A stretch of DNA of 64,000 nucleotides, from positions 1 to 64,000 of the IMG/VR virus record IMGVR_UViG_3300010354_000047; one strand, given 5' to 3'. Positions 58,683 to 64,000 of this stretch are shown here, in pieces. The position numbers and the translations under genes are program-made. Origin of the DNA: a virus. How positions within the stretch are numbered: position 1 is the first letter of the stretch; every line of letters begins with the position of its first letter. The notes under the pieces are model-generated. The model was given only the letters and a program-made list of their open reading frames with translations. It made no database searches and was not told where the DNA came from.

Positions 58683-59876
58683 ATGCCTCATAACCTTCGA
58701 AACGTTCCCTGGATAAAACAAACGGCTCAGATGATAAAAGCCCTTGAGAGCCAGGGTTTCAAGGGTCCTTCTGGTGGAACAGTTAGAGGGAAGATTGTGA
58801 GCGTGGAAGACCCGGAGGAGCGAGGGCGAGTCAAAGTTCTTTTTGATGCGCTGAATCCCCAAGACATTCCCGCTGTGGAGGGTGCGGGGGAATATTCCCT
58901 TTCCCGAAAAGGTGAAGCGAGCAACTACTCTCACTGGATAGACGTCTCTCCCCCATTCAAGGGAAGAATGCCAGAGTCTTTGGTAGGCAAAAGGGTGAAT
59001 ATCTCTCTAAGTAACGGGCAGTATCACTATGCTGTATTACAGGATGTTCTGTTTGACCCCCAAAATCTGACCGACGAGGCCCAAAAAGACTTTGATCTTC
59101 CTAACAACACTACGATGACACGCTTACCGGTCTATCCGGCCGGTAGTTTGCCACCTGCCTGCAAAGAAAATCACGGTTGCTCTGTGGTAGAGGAAGGAGG
59201 ACCGATGAACTCAGATTGGGTTTGCGTTTGCCTCAAAAGAGATGGAAAATACATATGGGTGCGCCACTCAGACTTGGCCCATGGCCACGCAGGAGGGAAC
59301 GACGTCACTTCCCAAGTAGACTCTTCAGGAAATCGCCCGAGTCCAGGACAAATGGCTGCCACTTATGACCACGTTTTTGTAACCAGTCACAGGGAGATGA
59401 AAAAAGAAGGGAGGACTGGATACAGCACCCGCCCCGCTGGAAACCCTTGGGGAGCTGATGCTGCCTGGGCTCCACCCCCTATGAGTGACATTAAGCCTCT
59501 CGAATTTAAAGATGGCCCCTTGTTTGACCAAAACGTAGCCCTATCTTTCGCTCGAAATTCAGGTTTCGTGAACGATATTCCCGGCGCATTCACTACAGCT
59601 TATGCCCCAGAAATCCTTGCCGCTGTTGAAACAGTTCCTGGGTCCAAATTTGCACTCAATGCGTTGAAGAAAGCTCAAGAAGCTCTTTCCCTATATGAAA
59701 AGCTTAAGAAGATCGTAGCGGATCCGACCACTTTTGTGAAAGAGACTGCCTTGAAATCTTTGCAGAACTATGCGCCGGGGGCTACCAAATTTGTCCTTTC
59801 CGCTCTGTCAAATCCCGCAGGGGCGATAAAAACCGTATTTGATCAACTTCCCAAGTTACCGAACCCCTTCAAATGA
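58683..59876 (+). CDS. Baseplate hub/spike protein, gp5/VgrG-like OB domain
   Basis: 397 aa. Residues 30-125 are the OB-fold: GGTVRGKIVSVEDPEERGRVKVLF, then SHWIDVSPPFKGRMPESLVGKRVNISLSNGQYHYAVLQDVLFD. No lysozyme domain is seen between this part and the C-terminus, so it lacks the T4 gp5 enzyme. The last 100 residues are helical. It should form the central spike that meets the cell envelope. ATGA overlap with the next gene. Confidence 0.75.
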   Translation: MPHNLRNVPWIKQTAQMIKALESQGFKGPSGGTVRGKIVSVEDPEERGRVKVLFDALNPQDIPAVEGAGEYSLSRKGEASNYSHWIDVSPPFKGRMPESLVGKRVNISLSNGQYHYAVLQDVLFDPQNLTDEAQKDFDLPNNTTMTRLPVYPAGSLPPACKENHGCSVVEEGGPMNSDWVCVCLKRDGKYIWVRHSDLAHGHAGGNDVTSQVDSSGNRPSPGQMAATYDHVFVTSHREMKKEGRTGYSTRPAGNPWGADAAWAPPPMSDIKPLEFKDGPLFDQNVALSFARNSGFVNDIPGAFTTAYAPEILAAVETVPGSKFALNALKKAQEALSLYEKLKKIVADPTTFVKETALKSLQNYAPGATKFVLSALSNPAGAIKTVFDQLPKLPNPFK

Positions 59877-60262
59877 CTTTTACAGAAGACTATGATCCAG
59901 GGTTTGTCAACGCTCCGGGTTTTGGCCAAAGCGCGACAAATCCTCTTGCCCCAGTGTTCTACACTTCCCTCGGCGTCGTCGAAGATGTGTCTGTCTATGG
60001 TTCAATATATTCAGCAAACAACATTCAGGCAAATCTTTCTTTCACAATTGGAGGCTCGTCCCTCACGCAAGAATTGCTCAATGTGGCCGTTCCAAGCCTC
60101 TTTCGCGAACCCATTCAATCGGAGGAAACCGTAACGTGTCAAAAAGACATCAAAGTTCTTGACGTCACCGACACAAACAGGTTGATTGTGAATGGTGTTG
60201 AGTACCGTGAAGGCGTGATAGCCGGAAAAAACGGTAGTTTTCGTGTCTTAATGAAAATCTGA
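59873..60262 (+). CDS. Hypothetical structural protein
   Basis: 129 aa. Beta-rich (VEDVSVYGSIYSANNIQANLSFTIG; TNRLIVNGVEYREGVIAG). Coupled on both sides by overlaps within the spike-connector block. Possibly a tip or hub component. Confidence 0.6.
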   Translation: MTFTEDYDPGFVNAPGFGQSATNPLAPVFYTSLGVVEDVSVYGSIYSANNIQANLSFTIGGSSLTQELLNVAVPSLFREPIQSEETVTCQKDIKVLDVTDTNRLIVNGVEYREGVIAGKNGSFRVLMKI

Positions 60263-60675
60263 TGGCAATCCGAAGACCTTCTGTTTATCGTGAACGAGAG
60301 TTCATATTCCAGGATTTCCTGTACCTGCAGGAGGACGACAGTCAATTGCGATACATCCTCGTAAAATGGGATGGAGCACCCTATGATTCCGTTTCCCAAA
60401 CATTCGATTACCCTACCCCTGAATTCAAGGGGGGAGACGTCGTAGCAAGACTAGAGTACATGGTTTCGGGTAAGTTAGTGATAATCGAAGATTGGTGGAT
60501 TAATTTTCGAGATGAGTGGCCCCTTCGGCTCGCAATTCAGTTTTTGGCAAACTGTTTGTATAGCCCTGGGCAAGGCTTTTCAATTCAAGTTCGAAGAGAA
60601 GCGTACCCCTTCTGGGTCTCTGAGAACTTTTTTCCTCTAACAAATGATCCAGAAGATTTCTTAATAGGTAAATAA
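60262..60675 (+). CDS. Hypothetical structural protein
   Basis: 137 aa, starting in the last base of the previous stop. Mixed alpha/beta, aromatic-rich (FIFQDFLYLQEDDSQLRYILVKWDG; LVIIEDWWINFRDEWPLRLAIQFL). No family recognised. Confidence 0.6.
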   Translation: MAIRRPSVYREREFIFQDFLYLQEDDSQLRYILVKWDGAPYDSVSQTFDYPTPEFKGGDVVARLEYMVSGKLVIIEDWWINFRDEWPLRLAIQFLANCLYSPGQGFSIQVRREAYPFWVSENFFPLTNDPEDFLIGK

Positions 60676-60677
60676 CG

Positions 60678-61757
60678 ATGGCCACTCCGAAGATTAAGGA
60701 AGCTACTCTAACAACACCCACTAACATTATCCTTTACTTTGACAGCCCTCTTGAATCAAAAATTAGCGTTCCTGTAAACAGTTTCACTGTCAACTACGGG
60801 CAGTTCGGAGTTCTGACCCTCATATACTCTTCAGATACAATGGTTAGTTTAGGGATCGATAGCTCCCTATCTCCTTGGGATGAAGTTTTTGTCTCATATG
60901 AACCCCCTTTAGATCTCAATGTCTGCATGCGAGGTCCAATCCCTCCCTCAGCCAACGACGTTGTTAAGAAGAGGAATGCTGTTCGAGCTTTTTACCGGTT
61001 TCCAGTTAGGAACACTCTAGCCCCCGATGAAACTTCTGACGGTTCACACAAGAATTCTAACCTGGGTCAAACAATCGGAGGGTATGGTTTTCCGTACCAA
61101 GATCGCTCCGGAACCCTTTCCCAATACAAATCGGACCCTAAAAGTGCTTCACCGGACGACTTTATTGTCGCGTATGGTTTAAAGGAGGCTATCCAGCTCA
61201 CAAACATTGATGATGCCAGCGCGACTACGGTCAATGTAGCAAAAATGCGAATGGCGATTGAAGACGCAAATGCGTTAATCGATTCATATATCGAACAGTC
61301 AGGGAAAGCGGGAAGGGTCTTAATAACAAGCAACCGCAGAAGAACTGCGCTCATAATCGCAAGGTACTACCTAGACAACGTCCGAAGAAGAGAAGACGTC
61401 TATAAAGATTACGTAGAAGCCCTGAAGCAACTAGATGCCGAGAGGGAAATGACTGCCATTCGCGCAGGTCATGGAGACTCAGCAATTGACACAAAGAGGG
61501 GAATTCTGAGAACATGGGGAATTCCTCAGAAATATAACAGCGTATCTGGAAAAGGGCTTAGCGGGTGGAACTCTGATACGGCTGGGGATCAAGCTCCAGA
61601 TTTCCGCCTGGGATTTGGAGCCACGGGCCAGAATGTATCGTATCCGAACTGGATATCCCCTAGAAACTTTGAGGATCTCGGTGGTGCCATACAGCATAAT
61701 GAGCCGAACGATGCAGGTGGTTACACTCGCGGCAGCTCCGACACAAACTTTCCTTAA
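60678..61757 (+). CDS. Head-tail connector, Mu gp36-like (DUF1320) with N-terminal beta domain
   Basis: 359 aa. Residues 1-95 are an Ig-like beta domain. Residues 190-260 match DUF1320: AIEDANALIDSYIEQ, a helix with RRTALIIARYYLDNVR, then YKDYVEALKQLDAER. The C-terminal 100 residues are Gly/Asn-rich. Mu gp36-type proteins form the connector between portal and tail. The beta extension is unusual for the family. Confidence 0.68.
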   Translation: MATPKIKEATLTTPTNIILYFDSPLESKISVPVNSFTVNYGQFGVLTLIYSSDTMVSLGIDSSLSPWDEVFVSYEPPLDLNVCMRGPIPPSANDVVKKRNAVRAFYRFPVRNTLAPDETSDGSHKNSNLGQTIGGYGFPYQDRSGTLSQYKSDPKSASPDDFIVAYGLKEAIQLTNIDDASATTVNVAKMRMAIEDANALIDSYIEQSGKAGRVLITSNRRRTALIIARYYLDNVRRREDVYKDYVEALKQLDAEREMTAIRAGHGDSAIDTKRGILRTWGIPQKYNSVSGKGLSGWNSDTAGDQAPDFRLGFGATGQNVSYPNWISPRNFEDLGGAIQHNEPNDAGGYTRGSSDTNFP

Positions 61758-61815
61758 GTGCGCCAAGGGGTAGTTCAATGATCGAGTCTACTCTATTTAG
61801 TAACAGGAGAACAAA

Positions 61816-63039
61816 TTGAAACTAGACACCATAACTAGAATAGAGCAGTTTTTGTGTGATTCACTGATTGCTTCCCCACTAATTCCCTTGGGGGTCAACA
61901 TTCTTCGTCTTGCGGATGCTGTGGAGAAAGAAGGTGTTGTATCCCAAACGAATAACATTGTGGTCAGATTCGTCAACTCTACTTCTAACGTCAAGAATAG
62001 AGTACCATTTATTTACGAAGAAACCCTTAACTTTGAGTTAAACTTCTCTTGCCAAAATTACTTAACAAGCTCAGCTCACGATTTCGCCACTCAGCTCTTA
62101 ATGGGAGCTAAGATTACGATATCTGGAAGTGCCCCGTCAGGTGCGTATGTTCAGGTCTTGGAACCCTTTCGCTGTAGCTCCTCTAACTTCACAGGAATCA
62201 CAGAAGAGTCACAATACACCTACACCCAGAATTATGCCGTAACGATTGAGGAAGTTTTACCTTATATAGCCCTTGACCCTTGTGTTCAAAGGGGGGATTG
62301 TCGACAGATCTTCCCCGGTCAGAACGTTGCGACTACACTCCCTCTTGCCGGAGTTGTCGATGAAGCGACAGGGAGTATTTACATTCCTTGGTATCCTGGA
62401 ACGAATGAACTCGAAGCGGCTTTCACGGAGGCCCTTGGTGTTAGGTGGAGCAATGAAGTAACACAGTCTGGGGATTGGGTCTATGTCTGCGCTCCTGACG
62501 AAGTCTTCATTCAGGACCCGCTTAACCAACCCATTTACCTCTTGAGTAACAATAGCTACACAGAAGAAGGTTACCTAGTTGTTACAGTTTGGGATGCGAC
62601 AACAAAGGAGCCCATCAAGGAGGTTTTCTACGTTGACTCTGGAAAGAAGCTTGTTCGCTACGCGGTAGAGCTCTGGAGAAACACGGTGCTTGGGTCCTCC
62701 ACCGGGACGATTGATCCAGATAGTGTTCTTGATGCGACTTGGACGTCCGGTTTTACCGTCGGAGAATTTGCCGTTGTGAAGGGAGCAACCCAAACTTTAT
62801 ACTCTGATCCACTTGAGCCGAGCGGTAGGCAACAGACTCTAATGGGCGGGACTCTGATTGGGGTCAAGATGGACATTTTCATTCAAACCGCCAAGGGTCG
62901 TTTCTACTTTGTCGCTCAATCGCCCCAGGGTAAAGGTTGGTTGATACAGGACTCCTTTGAGTTGGCTTCAATCAACTCCCTCTGGAAACTCGGATGCTTA
63001 CCTTGCGAAGGCGGACCAAATCCCCCGAGACTGTGCTAA
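61816..63039 (+). CDS. Putative tail terminator-like structural protein (Mu gp37-like N-terminus)
   Basis: 407 aa, TTG start after an AGGAG site. The first 150 residues (IEQFLCDSLIASPLIPLGVNILRL, NNIVVRFVNSTSNV, LNFELNFSCQNYL) resemble gp37-type tail terminators, which cap the tube below the head. The rest is a long beta-rich extension. Moderate evidence; the neighbouring gp36-like gene supports it. Confidence 0.55.
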   Translation: MKLDTITRIEQFLCDSLIASPLIPLGVNILRLADAVEKEGVVSQTNNIVVRFVNSTSNVKNRVPFIYEETLNFELNFSCQNYLTSSAHDFATQLLMGAKITISGSAPSGAYVQVLEPFRCSSSNFTGITEESQYTYTQNYAVTIEEVLPYIALDPCVQRGDCRQIFPGQNVATTLPLAGVVDEATGSIYIPWYPGTNELEAAFTEALGVRWSNEVTQSGDWVYVCAPDEVFIQDPLNQPIYLLSNNSYTEEGYLVVTVWDATTKEPIKEVFYVDSGKKLVRYAVELWRNTVLGSSTGTIDPDSVLDATWTSGFTVGEFAVVKGATQTLYSDPLEPSGRQQTLMGGTLIGVKMDIFIQTAKGRFYFVAQSPQGKGWLIQDSFELASINSLWKLGCLPCEGGPNPPRLC

Positions 63040-63191
63040 TGAACACCCCACAAGAACTCTGGAAAAGATACTCACTCGCAGTTCAAGCCAATAATCTCGA
63101 ACTCGCGCAGTCAATCTTGAAAGAGATTCAAAAGTTTAAGTCCTACCCCGTTCGAACAACCGGGTGCGCCAAATGCAGAAAAACGCTATGA
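63039..63191 (+). CDS. Small protein upstream of terminase
   Basis: 50 aa, TAATG overlap with the previous gene. Helical (QELWKRYSLAVQANNLELAQSILKEIQKF) with a C-terminal CAKCRK knuckle. Short proteins of this kind often precede terminase genes in phages; function unknown. Confidence 0.55.
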   Translation: MNTPQELWKRYSLAVQANNLELAQSILKEIQKFKSYPVRTTGCAKCRKTL

Positions 63192-63481
63192 ACAACGCCA
63201 CAGAAAAGATCATTAAGCAAAAGGAGGCGCTGGCAACTCAGGCACTTCAGGTTGCGGAAGACGCTCTCGAACTCCTGAAAGATCAACTGGAAGAGTGTAG
63301 CACTCGAGATCTTGTCACTGTCTTCAATTCTGCCGTCAAGGCTCATCGGGAAATCACCTCGGATGTCTTGTCTTTGGCGGAGAGCGAGGCCAAAAGTGAG
63401 CAGGAACTTGCGAAAGAATATGACGGGAAGGTGGGGGAACTTCTCCTCAGGCTCCAGAACGGTGGCCCTAACGGCTTATGA
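63188..63481 (+). CDS. Putative small terminase subunit
   Basis: 97 aa from ATG 63188 in an ATGA overlap; an upstream ATG at 63173 is possible. All-helical (ATQALQVAEDALELLKDQLEE; DLVTVFNSAVKAHREITSDV). Size, helicity and position just before the large terminase gene suggest the DNA-recognition subunit; no direct motif. Confidence 0.6.
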   Translation: MNNATEKIIKQKEALATQALQVAEDALELLKDQLEECSTRDLVTVFNSAVKAHREITSDVLSLAESEAKSEQELAKEYDGKVGELLLRLQNGGPNGL

Positions 63482-64000
63482 ACTACAGAGAACCCTCAGT
63501 CACTCACGCTTCCCAGCTCGAAGAAAGGTCGAGATGGCGGCAGTACCAACGCGGACTGAGGGAACTTGAGCTACTCGAGGCTCCAAAATCAGTAATTCAA
63601 AACTATCGTTATCAGGCGGCTCGGGACTGCTTTCTCGCCTTTTGCGACATTATGAAGAACGGGGACTTGAAGGTTGCCCCTTTTCACGAAATTATTGCGA
63701 GTGCATTCGAGGACCTTTTTGATCGACGATACCGTCGTCTAATCGTTTCCTGCCCCCCGCGATCCGGAAAGTCAATGCTATCCAGTATGTTTCTGGCGTG
63801 GCTTATCGGAAAAGATGAGAAGACACAACATATTCTGGCCTCTTACGGTGCGTCCCTATCTCAGAAGTTTCACAGAGACGCCGTCATTATGATGAAGAGT
63901 CCGAACTATCGCCGGATATTTCCCGAGTTTTCGGGGTTCAACAAGGACTCTAAATACGACTTAACTGGTGGTGGTTATATTCTTTCCACCTCTGTTGGTG
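63478..64000 (+). CDS. Terminase large subunit, 3' partial
   Basis: 174 codons are visible; the frame runs out of the window. RRLIVSCPPRSGKSMLSSMFLAWLIG near residue 85 is the Walker A region. HILASYGASLSQKFHRDAV and YRRIFPEF are typical of packaging ATPases of the gp17/P22 gp2 kind. It powers DNA packaging through the portal. ATGA overlap with the small subunit gene. Confidence 0.88.
   Translation, partial: MNYREPSVTHASQLEERSRWRQYQRGLRELELLEAPKSVIQNYRYQAARDCFLAFCDIMKNGDLKVAPFHEIIASAFEDLFDRRYRRLIVSCPPRSGKSMLSSMFLAWLIGKDEKTQHILASYGASLSQKFHRDAVIMMKSPNYRRIFPEFSGFNKDSKYDLTGGGYILSTSVG

Noticed and set aside
1-64000. tRNA genes, CRISPR arrays, integrase, transposase or IS ends
   Set aside because: No cloverleaf, regular repeat-spacer pattern, tyrosine/serine recombinase or DDE motif was found by reading; a covariance and profile search would settle this.

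Overview
The window is a stretch of a tailed double-stranded DNA cyanophage genome. A phage-type psbA (photosystem II D1) gene points to a cyanobacterial host, most likely marine Synechococcus or a relative. All supported genes lie on the + strand and are tightly packed, often with ATGA or TAATG overlaps. There is a long contractile-tail module with a sheath, so the virion is a myovirus. The head module is Mu-like in order and family (gp29-type portal, gpI-type protease, gpF-type minor head protein). The DNA polymerase is family A and looks like mitochondrial Pol gamma. Together with psbA this recalls the S-TIM5 type of cyanomyovirus; that affiliation is inference from gene content only.

Layout. 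0-8.3 kb: small accessory genes, including two tandem DUF1566-like proteins, a GC-rich DUF551-like gene, a deoxyribosyltransferase-like protein, a helix-turn-helix/Mesh1-like (alarmone hydrolase) ORF and a Lar-like zinc protein. 8.3-11.7 kb: three proteins sharing an N-terminal DFTRC module, one carrying a nucleotidyltransferase and one an ADP-ribosyltransferase-like domain. 11.7-13.9 kb: psbA followed by a broken GIY-YIG homing endonuclease. 13.9-17.5 kb: virion or fibre genes. 17.5-20.4 kb: small genes and a TOPRIM protein. 20.5-24.6 kb: TET/JBP dioxygenase, glycosyltransferase, HAD phosphatase, sugar nucleotidyltransferase and APH-type kinase, which reads as a DNA-base hypermodification pathway. 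24.6-34.2 kb: phosphoesterase, P-loop kinase, HigA-like regulator, type II topoisomerase A subunit and DNA polymerase. 35.3-41.7 kb: tail genes, with a canonical -1 frameshift in the tail assembly chaperone. 41.8-50.8 kb: head genes; the major capsid gene is split by two group I introns, each with an HNH endonuclease. 50.9-63.0 kb: baseplate, spike and connector genes. 63.0 kb to the end: terminase genes, running out of the window.

Regulation. Two promoter-like signals divide the window. A sigma70-like signal (TTTACC, 15-17 bases, TATnCT), often fused directly to a GGGCGG/CCGCCC terminator hairpin, precedes genes in the accessory, modification and replication regions and psbA. A GGGTAAAAC motif lies 20-105 bases upstream of many virion genes and of the DFTRC cluster. 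This looks like an early/middle versus late programme.

Caution. At least six genes appear to carry a single-base indel, several of them in homopolymers (T12, G6, A4, A5), plus one in-frame stop. Some may be programmed frameshifts or true decay, but residual sequencing error is a serious alternative. The exception is the C CCA AAA site in the tail chaperone, which has the classic form. No tRNA gene, CRISPR array, integrase or transposase was seen.
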